64,000 bases of DNA from an uncultured Desulfobacterales bacterium (lineage in GTDB: Bacteria > Desulfobacterota > Desulfobacteria > Desulfobacterales > SpSt-501). Both the position numbers and the translations under genes were made by a program. The number at the start of each line of letters is the position of its first letter. Position 1 is the first letter of the stretch. The notes below the pieces were generated by a model. The model was not told the DNA's origin. It saw only the letters and a program-made list of their open reading frames with translations, and did not search any database. The stretch lies in NCBI GenBank assembly GCA_938048455.1, contig CALIUY010000003.1:181077-245076 (forward strand), read 5' to 3'. This document shows positions 47,915 to 55,981 of the stretch, piece by piece.

Positions 47915-48650
47915 GGCGGGCGTAGAGGTCGCCGGAGACGACGCGGCCGGCCGGCGCGGAGAGGGCCGCCACGGCAAGAGAACCCTCGACCCAGCGGGGG
48001 TGCTCAAGCCGCAGACGCTCGGCCCGGCTCCAGTTGAAGCGGTAGGGGCCGAGCGCGGCGAGCCGGCCGATGCAGGCGCGGGCGATGCCGGGGGCGAAGC
48101 TCAGGAACTCGAAGGAGAGGCAGGCGAGCGGGCGGCTCAGGCCCGCGAGCACCTCGGCCTCCCAGCCCTCGACGTCGATCTTGCAGAAAGCGGGCTCCCC
48201 CCAGGCGTGGACGAGACGATCGAGCGTCGTCACGGACACGGGCCGGGTGCGGTCCCAGCGCTCGCCCCCCCGCGCCGCGGAGGCCATGCGCGCGCGCCAC
48301 TCCGCTCCGGCAAGGCCGCTCAGGGTCGGGTTGCGGCGGTTGATGTGCAGAAGGGCCCCACCCGGCCGGGCGCCGACGGCCTGCTCGAGAACCACCACCC
48401 GCGCGTTTCCCGCCCAGCGCCGGCGGAGCAGCGCGGCGCACAGGGGTTGCGGCTCGACGGCCACCACCCGCCGCGCCCCGAGGTCGAGAAAAACCTGGGT
48501 GCGGCTCCCCACATGGGCTCCGAGATCGAAGCAGAGGGCGCCCGGCGGGACGAAAGCGCGGTAGAAGCGGCGCAGGCGGCGGCGTCTTCCGGGGCGGGCA
48601 AGATAGATCGCCACGGAGCGCAGCAACCCGTAGAGCGCGGCCGGATCCAT
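47832..48650 (-). CDS. FkbM family methyltransferase
   Basis: CFDLGAHVGSRTQVFLDLGARRVVAVEPQP; TLDRLVHAWGEPAFCKIDVEGWEAEVLAG. Confidence 0.87.
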   Translation of the reverse strand: MDPAALYGLLRSVAIYLARPGRRRRLRRFYRAFVPPGALCFDLGAHVGSRTQVFLDLGARRVVAVEPQPLCAALLRRRWAGNARVVVLEQAVGARPGGALLHINRRNPTLSGLAGAEWRARMASAARGGERWDRTRPVSVTTLDRLVHAWGEPAFCKIDVEGWEAEVLAGLSRPLACLSFEFLSFAPGIARACIGRLAALGPYRFNWSRAERLRLEHPRWVEGSLAVAALSAPAGRVVSGDLYARLTPEESGFPGGHREEATEGAPGNRRSG

Positions 48651-49540
48651 CAGCCAGCCTCGAAGACGAGCAGGCGGTAGGCCGTGATTCCCGCCCGGTA
48701 GCAGCGCTGCTTGGCTTCGCCTCCGAGGAGCATCTGGACGTAGAGGCTTTTTCGGATCCGGCGGCCCGCCAGATGCAGGAACAGGGCGATCGCCCGGTCC
48801 CGCGGCCGGCCGAGGCGCAGCCACGGCGTGAGATCCCGCCGCCGGATCCACCGCATCCCGGCCGCGGCCGCGGCGCTGACGACGGCTCCTTCGGGGAGCA
48901 GCGAAGGAAGCCGCCAACAACGGCGGTACGTCTCGAGCAGGACCGAGGCGGCAGGCCCCGGCTCCCCCGCGGCGCCTTCCGCAAGGACATCGTCGATCAG
49001 GGCGAGCCGTCCGCCCGCGTCAAGCAGCGGCGCCGCAGCACGGAAGAACGCCGCGGCGTCCGGGGCATGGGCGAAGGCTTCGATCGCGAAAGCGAAATCG
49101 CAGGCGAAGCGGCGGGGGTCGAGATCCAGGAAATCGGCCTCGGCGAAGCAAAAACGGCCCGCCTCGCCTGGGGGGATCGCGCGGCGGGCGTACTTTGCCT
49201 GGAGGGGGCTCAGCGTCACCCCCGTCAACCGTTCGATTCCGGGCAGGCGTCGGCCGAGGTAGAAGAGGCTTGCCCCCACGCCGCAGCCGAGGTCGAGCAG
49301 CCGCCGCACGGGAACGGGGCAATCCTCGATTTCGCGGGCGACGAGCTCGTTTGCCGCCTGCATCGCCTCGGCCGTGGTGCCCACCCCCGGCGGCCACAGG
49401 GCGGCATGCAGGTTGTGGGTGCCGCCGTCCCGGCCCCAGCGAAGAAAACGCCTCGTGTTGCGTTCGTAGTACTCCCGGACCGCGGCCGCCTCCCGAAGGG
49501 CCTCCCCGCTCCGGGACCCCTGCGGGTTCATCGTTTCCAT
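48650..49540 (-). CDS. Class I SAM-dependent methyltransferase
   Basis: LLDLGCGVGASLFYLGRRLPGIERLTGVTLSPLQ. Confidence 0.88.
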   Translation of the reverse strand: METMNPQGSRSGEALREAAAVREYYERNTRRFLRWGRDGGTHNLHAALWPPGVGTTAEAMQAANELVAREIEDCPVPVRRLLDLGCGVGASLFYLGRRLPGIERLTGVTLSPLQAKYARRAIPPGEAGRFCFAEADFLDLDPRRFACDFAFAIEAFAHAPDAAAFFRAAAPLLDAGGRLALIDDVLAEGAAGEPGPAASVLLETYRRCWRLPSLLPEGAVVSAAAAAGMRWIRRRDLTPWLRLGRPRDRAIALFLHLAGRRIRKSLYVQMLLGGEAKQRCYRAGITAYRLLVFEAG

Positions 49541-49599
49541 GGGTTCACCCTACCAGATGCCGCAAAAAGAATCACCCGGCCGCCCTCGAGGCCGGCTAC

Positions 49600-49659
49600 A
49601 GACCAAATTTCATCCAACTGAAATTTGGTCTTGACTATATTTCAGTCCGGTGAAATAAT
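49600..49659 (+). promoter_or_regulatory. Twin inverted repeats over promoter of DUF4143 ATPase
   Basis: AGACCAAATTTCA-N6-TGAAATTTGGTCT (perfect 13-bp arms) and TATTTCA-N6-TGAAATA (7-bp arms), centres 32 bp apart; TTGACT-N17-AATAAT promoter. Confidence 0.85.
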
Positions 49660-49668
49660 GCCGGTCGT

Positions 49669-50886
49669 ATGGTCGATCGCCCCTTGTACCGCAGCCTGTG
49701 GCGGGAGCTCACGCGCCACCCGCGCATGGTCTTCCTCTCCGGGCCGCGGCGGGTCGGCAAGACGACCTTGGGGCGGATGATCGGCGAAGCCTACCCCAAC
49801 CGGGTTTATCTGAATTGGGAGGATCCGGTGCAGCGGGTGCGGCTGATCCGGCATCCGCGGTTCTTGGAAGAAATCGAACGCGTCGACGAATCGACCCCGC
49901 TCGTTTTTCTGGACGAGTTCAACCGCTACCGCGGCTGGCGCCGTTTCCTCAAGGCCGGCTTCGACCGCACCGGCGGCGGCACCCAGTTTCTCGTCGCCGG
50001 CAGCAGCCGGCTCGACCAGGCCCGGCGGGGGGACTCGCTCGCCGGCCGCTACTCCCTGCTGCGGCTGTGGCCCTTCACCGTGGCCGAACTCGCCGGCGGC
50101 CGGCGTGCGCCGGAGGAGTTCTTCGCCGACCCGCTCGCCGTCGACATGGAGGCGAAAAACGAGCGCCGCGGCATCTGGCGCGGGCTGAGCGAGCAGGGGG
50201 GGTTCCCGGAGCCCTTTCTCTCGGGGCGCAAGACCGCCTGGCGGCGCTGGTCGGCGGCCTACGGTGCGCAGCTGATCCGTGAGGACATCCGCGACCTGAC
50301 GGCGATCAAGGCCATCGCCGAGCTGGAGACGCTCTTGGAGCTTCTGCCCGCCCAGGTGGGCTCTCCGGTGGCGATTCCGGCGCTCGCCCAGGGGCTCCAG
50401 GTCGCCTACAACACGGTGGCAAGCTGGCTGGCCACACTGGAGCGTTTCTTTTTGATCTTCAGCCTGACGCCCTGGTGGCGGGGGGTGCCGCGGGCGGTGC
50501 GCGAGGGGCGCAAGATCTACTTCTTTGACACGCCCCGCGTGCCCGACCCGGCGGGGCGCTTCGAGAACCTGGTCGCCCTCGAGCTCGCCCGCGCGGTCTC
50601 ATCCTGGAACGAGGCGGGCTGCGGCCGGTTTGCGCTCCACTACCTGCGCACCAAGGACCGCCAGGAGGTCGATTTCGTCGTCGTGAACGAAGGCCGGCCG
50701 ACCCTGCTCGTCGAAGCGGGGGGCGGTTCCGCCGAGCCCTCCTCGGCGATGCTCAAGTTCCAGGGGCTGCTGCGGATCCCGGCGGTGCATCTCGTGTCCG
50801 AGGCGGGCGGCTACCGGCGGGTGCAAAACCAGGAGCGGGGCGTGCTTGTGGCCCCGGCCTGCCAGTGGCTGGCCGGGCTTCCTTAG
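49669..50886 (+). CDS. AAA ATPase with DUF4143 domain
   Basis: MVFLSGPRRVGKTTLGRMI; PLVFLDEFNRYRGW; C-terminal LRTKDRQEVDFVVV. Confidence 0.92.
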   Translation: MVDRPLYRSLWRELTRHPRMVFLSGPRRVGKTTLGRMIGEAYPNRVYLNWEDPVQRVRLIRHPRFLEEIERVDESTPLVFLDEFNRYRGWRRFLKAGFDRTGGGTQFLVAGSSRLDQARRGDSLAGRYSLLRLWPFTVAELAGGRRAPEEFFADPLAVDMEAKNERRGIWRGLSEQGGFPEPFLSGRKTAWRRWSAAYGAQLIREDIRDLTAIKAIAELETLLELLPAQVGSPVAIPALAQGLQVAYNTVASWLATLERFFLIFSLTPWWRGVPRAVREGRKIYFFDTPRVPDPAGRFENLVALELARAVSSWNEAGCGRFALHYLRTKDRQEVDFVVVNEGRPTLLVEAGGGSAEPSSAMLKFQGLLRIPAVHLVSEAGGYRRVQNQERGVLVAPACQWLAGLP

Positions 50887-51141
50887 ACGCGGGGAGAGTA
50901 TCGTTTGGCGAAAGGAGGGGGAGCGGCCGGCAAGCGCCCGGAAAACCGCCGTGACCGGCGGGAGGATGCCGGCGAAAAAACGGTTGCAAAAAACTTTTTT
51001 GGTGCTATTTTTTCCGACCTTTTCCGGCAGGAGTACGATCCCGGAGCGCGGGCGGCGCCGCTTCACGGCGGCTTCGCCCCCGGGGTTGCGGCGTGAACCT
51101 CAATTCAGGATTTTTTATGATACCGAAAGGGAACAACAGGG

Positions 51142-51729
51142 GTGGAAAAAGAAGATATCTTGCACGCGGAAGGCCGTCTGGGTGAGCTGGTCATCGGCAA
51201 CCGGATTCCCAAGGACTACTTCGTCACCAAGGGATCCGGCCAGAGCGATCTGACCGTCCACGCAGGTTCCTACCACCTTGCCCTCAAGGCGGCAGGGGTC
51301 GAGATGTGCAACATCATGACGTATTCCTCGATCCTGCCGAGCATCGCCACCGAAATCCCGAAACCCGAGCGTCTGGTCCACGGCTCCGTGATGGAGTCCA
51401 TCTTTTCCGTCTGCACCGTGAACCGAGGCGAGCGGGCGACGGCGGGGATCATCTACGGCTGGCTCTACGAAAAGAAGACCCGCCGCCGCTACGGGGGGCT
51501 GGTGTGCGAGCTCTACGGCGACCACTCGATCCCGGAGATCGAAAAGCGGTTGCACGCGAGCCTGGAGGAGCTCTATGTCAACGGCTATGCGGACGACTTC
51601 GAGCTCGCCGAGCGCCGACTGATCACCGAGAGCTTCGTCCCCGAAAAGAAATTCGGCACGGCGCTCGCCGCCCTGTGCTTCGTGAACTACCACGTCCCGA
51701 TCCTCGGCCGCACGACCCAGGGCCGTTGA
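51142..51729 (+). CDS. Pyruvoyl-dependent arginine decarboxylase
   Basis: VTKGSGQSDLTVHAGSYHLALKAAGVEMCNIMTYSSILPSIATEI with SS self-cleavage-type site; GTG start. Confidence 0.8.
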   Translation: MEKEDILHAEGRLGELVIGNRIPKDYFVTKGSGQSDLTVHAGSYHLALKAAGVEMCNIMTYSSILPSIATEIPKPERLVHGSVMESIFSVCTVNRGERATAGIIYGWLYEKKTRRRYGGLVCELYGDHSIPEIEKRLHASLEELYVNGYADDFELAERRLITESFVPEKKFGTALAALCFVNYHVPILGRTTQGR

Positions 51730-51808
51730 CCGGGCCGGGAAACACGCCGCAGCCCCGATGCGCACCGAGGCCGTCGGGAGGGCGTCGTCCGCCCGGAGGG
51801 GGGAAGCG

Positions 51809-52831
51809 ATGAAGAAACCGAAAAAGAAGGATTTTCTCCAGAGCCCGGTGCGCCACGCGGCGATCACGCGCTTCGACGCCCGGCCGATCCTCGAAACGAT
51901 GGCCGGGATGTCCTTCAGCGCCCGCGAGCTCGCCCGCGCCGCCGAGATCTACCGCCGCATGCTGAACGACCCCGGTTGCACCATCGTGCTCGCCCTCGCG
52001 GGCAGCACGAGTGCCGCGGGCTGCATGCAGGTTTACGCCGACATGGTGCGCTACAACCTGGTCGACGTGGTCGTCGCCACCGGGGCCTCCATCGTGGACA
52101 TGGATTTCTTCGAGGCGCTCGGCTTCCGGCACTACCAGGGCACGGCCGCGGCCGACGACCGGCTGCTGCGCGAGCTCTACATCGACCGCATCTACGACAC
52201 CTACATCGACGAGGAAGAGCTCCAGGTCTGCGATTTGACGATCCAGAAGATCGCCGACGCGCTGCCGCCGCGGCCTTACTCCTCGCGCGAGTTCATCCGC
52301 GAGATGGGCCGCTACCTCACGCGCCATGCGGTCAAGAAGGGCTCGCTCGTCGAGCTCGCCTACCGCCACCACGTGCCGATCTTTTGCCCGGCCTTTACCG
52401 ATTCGAGTGCGGGCTTCGGCCTGGTGAAGCACCAGGCGGAGCGGCCGGAGAATCACCTCACGATCGATTCCGTCCGCGATTTCCGGGAGCTCACCCGGAT
52501 CAAGATGGAGGCGAAGACCACCGGTCTGTTCATCGTGGGCGGAGGGGTTCCCAAAAACTTCATCCAGGATACGGTGATCTGCGCCGAGATGCTGGGAAAA
52601 CCCGTTCCCATGCACCAGTACGCCGTCCAGGTCACGGTCGCCGACGTCCGCGACGGGGCCTGCTCGAGCTCCACCCTGAAGGAGGCCTCCTCCTGGGGCA
52701 AAGTGGACACGACCTACGAGCAGATGGTTTACGCCGAGGCGACCCTGGTCGTGCCGCTCCTCGTGAGCGACCTCTACCACCGCAAGGACTGGAAGAAGCG
52801 CCAGCGCCGGGAATGGGCCCGGCGGCTGTAG
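51809..52831 (+). CDS. Deoxyhypusine synthase-like protein
   Basis: IVLALAGSTSAAGCMQVYADMVRYNLVDVVVATGASIVDMDFFEALG; ASSWGKVDTTYEQMVYAEATLVVPLLVSDLY with WGK lysine; internal ATG with GGAGGGG SD. Confidence 0.88.
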   Translation: MKKPKKKDFLQSPVRHAAITRFDARPILETMAGMSFSARELARAAEIYRRMLNDPGCTIVLALAGSTSAAGCMQVYADMVRYNLVDVVVATGASIVDMDFFEALGFRHYQGTAAADDRLLRELYIDRIYDTYIDEEELQVCDLTIQKIADALPPRPYSSREFIREMGRYLTRHAVKKGSLVELAYRHHVPIFCPAFTDSSAGFGLVKHQAERPENHLTIDSVRDFRELTRIKMEAKTTGLFIVGGGVPKNFIQDTVICAEMLGKPVPMHQYAVQVTVADVRDGACSSSTLKEASSWGKVDTTYEQMVYAEATLVVPLLVSDLYHRKDWKKRQRREWARRL

Positions 52832-52877
52832 ACGGCCGCCGGAGCCTTTCTTCCGGGCGCCGGGGAGCCTCGTTGGC

Positions 52878-54236
52878 CTACCGGAAGATCCTCAGGAAAA
52901 GCACGGCGATCTGGAAGTAGATCGTGATCCCGATCGCGTCGATGAGGGTCGCCATGAGCGGCCCCGCCGTGAGCGCCGGGTCGAGGCGGAGCCGTTTGAG
53001 CGCCAGCGGGATGAGCGCCCCGCCCAGATTGGCGAGGAGCAGCGTGACCAGAAGCGCCGCGCCCACGATCGCCGCCAGCACCAAATGGTGGTCCTGGAGA
53101 AAGACGCGGAAATAAGCGATCAGCCCCAGCGCCCCCCCCAACGCGACGCCCATCCAGACCTCGCGGCCGAAGACGCGCAGGAAATCCGCCGGCCGCACCT
53201 CCCCCAGCGCGAGCGCCCGCACCACCATCGTCGCCGATTGCGTGGCGGCGTTGCCGCAGGTGCCCACGACCATGGGAATGAAGAAGGCGAGCGCCACCAT
53301 CTCCTGGAGCGTCGGCGCATTCCACTCCATGACGGTGGTGGAGATCAGCGAGGTGAACAGAAGAATCGCCAGCCAGCAGAAGCGGCTCCAGAACAGCCGC
53401 GGCATGGAGCGCTGGAAATATTCCTCCTCGAAGGGCACGACGGCCGAAATGCGGTGGAAGTCTTCGGTGTTTTCGGCCTCGATGATGTCGATCACGTCGT
53501 CGACGGTGATGATGCCGAGCAGCCGCTTTTCGTCGTCCACCACGGGCAGCGCCAGAAAGTCGTACTTCTGGATGAGATCGGCCGCGGCCTCGACGTCCAG
53601 GTCGTGGGGGACGGAGATGACGTTGTCTTCCATGATCTCGCGCAGCCGCTGCTGGGGCTTCGAGAGGATGAGATCGCGCAGCGAAAGCACCCCCACGAGG
53701 CGATGCCGCTCGTCGGTGACGTAGATGTGGTAGATCGTCTCCTTGTTCGGGGCGAGCAGCCGCAGGGTCTCAAGCGCCTCGCGCACGGGGATCTCGGGGG
53801 CGAGGTTGCAGTACTCGGTGGTCATCACCGCGCCCGCCGTACCCTCCCGGTAATTCCAGAGACGGCGGATCTCGTTTCGTTCGGCCTGGGCGATCAGCGG
53901 CAGGATCGCCTCGCGTACCTCCTCGTCCACCCGTTTGAGGAGATCGACGCGGTCGTCGGGTTCCAGGTTCTCGACGAACTGCAGGAGCGTACGCGTGCGG
54001 CCCGTTTCGAGGCAGGCCTTCTGGGTCTCGAGCGAGAGATGGGCAAAGGCCTCGATGGCGAGCGAATTGCCCACCTTGACGAGGGTCTCGACGATCTCCT
54101 CGGGCGCGAGACCGCCCGCTTCGAGCGCCTCGGCGATGTCGGCCGGGTGCATCTCGCGCAGGGCTTCGACTTCCTTGCGATCCTCGATGCGGCAGGAAGC
54201 CGCGTTCTCGGGAACGATCTGCGGCGCGGTGTTCAT
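52878..54236 (-). CDS. mgtE: Magnesium transporter
   Basis: N-domain, CBS pair, C-terminal TM domain: FFIPMVVGTCGNAATQSATMVVRALALGEV. Confidence 0.95.
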   Translation of the reverse strand: MNTAPQIVPENAASCRIEDRKEVEALREMHPADIAEALEAGGLAPEEIVETLVKVGNSLAIEAFAHLSLETQKACLETGRTRTLLQFVENLEPDDRVDLLKRVDEEVREAILPLIAQAERNEIRRLWNYREGTAGAVMTTEYCNLAPEIPVREALETLRLLAPNKETIYHIYVTDERHRLVGVLSLRDLILSKPQQRLREIMEDNVISVPHDLDVEAAADLIQKYDFLALPVVDDEKRLLGIITVDDVIDIIEAENTEDFHRISAVVPFEEEYFQRSMPRLFWSRFCWLAILLFTSLISTTVMEWNAPTLQEMVALAFFIPMVVGTCGNAATQSATMVVRALALGEVRPADFLRVFGREVWMGVALGGALGLIAYFRVFLQDHHLVLAAIVGAALLVTLLLANLGGALIPLALKRLRLDPALTAGPLMATLIDAIGITIYFQIAVLFLRIFR

Positions 54237-54344
54237 CGGGGGTCTCCTTGCCGCCTCGGAACCGGCGATGGGATCCGAAACGGCCGACGGCGACCCCCCG
54301 CGGGGAAAGGATCAACGGGGAAGGGCCGATCCGGGGGCGCTTCG

Positions 54345-54422
54345 AACCCGGTACGGCGAGGGCGGCGGCCCGGCGGGACTTGCGCCCCGCGGGCTTCGGT
54401 GGCTCGGACTACTGCCCGGGTC
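54345..54422 (-). promoter_or_regulatory. Candidate structured mgtE leader RNA
   Basis: Minus strand: GACCCGG pairs with CCGGGUU, enclosing an 11-bp hairpin with a one-nt bulge capped by a GCAA tetraloop. Confidence 0.35.
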
Positions 54423-54568
54423 TCCTGAATTCATGGGGTTTCCTCAATCCTCTTCGGGGCTTCCAGGCGGCCTGCCGTAACGGCAAGCTTCAATGAAACG
54501 TTTCCTTTTAAGAGCCTTCCCGATCAAAATCAAGGAAAAAGGAGAGAAGGAGGTTTTTTTCCTCCGGC

Positions 54569-55804
54569 TCAGCAGAGGACCTTTTGCAGGCCGATACACT
54601 TCAAGTACGCGGTCTCCGGCATGGAAAGGAGCACGGGATGGTCGGGGGCCTGCACGCCACGATAGACCACGTGGGCGACATCCCGCTCGCGGCTGCAGGC
54701 GGCGGCGAGAATCGCGAGAAACTCGTTTTCCGGAACCAGCCGGCTGCAACTGCTCGCAAAAAGGATCCCTCCGGGCTCAAGCCGCCGCCAGGCGAGCCGG
54801 TTGAGCTTTCGGTAGGCGCGTCGTGCCTGGGGAAGGTTCTTGCGGGACTTGGCGAAGGCCGGGGGATCGGACACCACGAACTCGTAGCGCCCGGCGTCGC
54901 GGGCGAGGAAGCTCAGGACGTCGGCGCGGCACAGAACCGCGCGGCCGCGCGGAAGATTGTTCGCCGCGAGACTGCGCTCGAGGAGATCGAGCGCCTCGCG
55001 GCTTTCGTCGACGAAAACCACGCGCGCCGCGCCCGCCCGCAACGCCCGCAGCCCCCAGCCGCCGGAATAGGAAAACAGGTCCAGCACCCGGGCTCCGGGC
55101 ACCTGGCGCACCGCCTCCTCGAAGCGCAGACGATTTTCGCGCTGGTCGAGGAAAAACCCCGTCTTCTGCCCCTCGAGCAGGTCGGCGGCGTAACGCAGGC
55201 CCTCCTCCTCGACCCAGGCCGTCCGCAGAGCCTGCGGATCCCCGAAGACCACGCGACGGAAGCGCTCCGCGGCCTCGAGATCGCGCACCGGCTGGTCGGC
55301 ACGGATGACGAGCCCCGCGAGCCGTACGCCCCCGGCGCGCTCCAGGGCCGCGGGCAAAAGGGCCTCGAGCAGGGAAAGCACGAGGTCGATGCCCGCCGTG
55401 TGGCTCTGCAGGACCGCATACGGCGGGTAGAAATCGACGACGAGCCCGGGGAGGAAATCGGCCTCGGAGAACACCAGCCGCGTCGCGCGATTCGGGGCCA
55501 GCGGAAGCCTGCGGCCGATCGCTTGGAGGAGCCTCCGCTCGAGCAGCGCCTCCAGCCGCTCCTCCTCTTGGCCGCGGGCCAGAAGCCGGCCGGCGATCAG
55601 CGAGCGGCGGTTCATGTAGCCCCAACCGACGGAGCTTCCGTCCCCCCGAAAGCGGCACCAGAAAACCGGACGGTCCCGGGGACCTTCGGTGGCGACTTCG
55701 TCGGCGAAGATCCAAAGATGCCCCGCCGCCACCCGTCGGGCGGCGCGCGGGGTGATCTCGATCTCGGGCCACTCTCGCATGTCCCGTGGCGGCAACTCGG
55801 CCAT
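54569..55804 (-). CDS. Class I rRNA methyltransferase (RlmI-like)
   Basis: EGQKTGFFLDQRENR; VLDLFSYSGGWGLRALRAGA; VSDPPAFAKSRKN. Confidence 0.9.
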   Translation of the reverse strand: MAELPPRDMREWPEIEITPRAARRVAAGHLWIFADEVATEGPRDRPVFWCRFRGDGSSVGWGYMNRRSLIAGRLLARGQEEERLEALLERRLLQAIGRRLPLAPNRATRLVFSEADFLPGLVVDFYPPYAVLQSHTAGIDLVLSLLEALLPAALERAGGVRLAGLVIRADQPVRDLEAAERFRRVVFGDPQALRTAWVEEEGLRYAADLLEGQKTGFFLDQRENRLRFEEAVRQVPGARVLDLFSYSGGWGLRALRAGAARVVFVDESREALDLLERSLAANNLPRGRAVLCRADVLSFLARDAGRYEFVVSDPPAFAKSRKNLPQARRAYRKLNRLAWRRLEPGGILFASSCSRLVPENEFLAILAAACSRERDVAHVVYRGVQAPDHPVLLSMPETAYLKCIGLQKVLC

Positions 55805-55981
55805 CGGGTCGGCCTCTCCTTTTCCGGGGGACGCCCGCATCCTGCGGCGGCACTCTATACCCGATTTCCTGGCTGCGGCAACCGCGGGGCGCCGAGGGGA
55901 TAGCGGGGGCGCGAAATTTGACCGTCCATGGCCTCCATGATACGGTTAACAATCGGATCGTTTTCCGCAGGGAGGCCCGGC

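Noticed and set aside
44576-48007. 1143-aa minus-strand ORF antisense to dnaE2 and the ImuB-like gene
   Set aside because: GC-rich antisense open frame; low-complexity R/G/E/A composition; overlaps well-supported genes.
54301-54420. TTCGAACCC resembling a tRNA T-arm
   Set aside because: No acceptor, D-arm or anticodon arm can be built around it.
54493-54804. 103-aa plus ORF starting MKRFLLRAFPIKIKEKGEKEVFFLRLS
   Set aside because: Plausible N-terminus, but it runs antisense into the RlmI-like gene with degenerate composition; unsupported.
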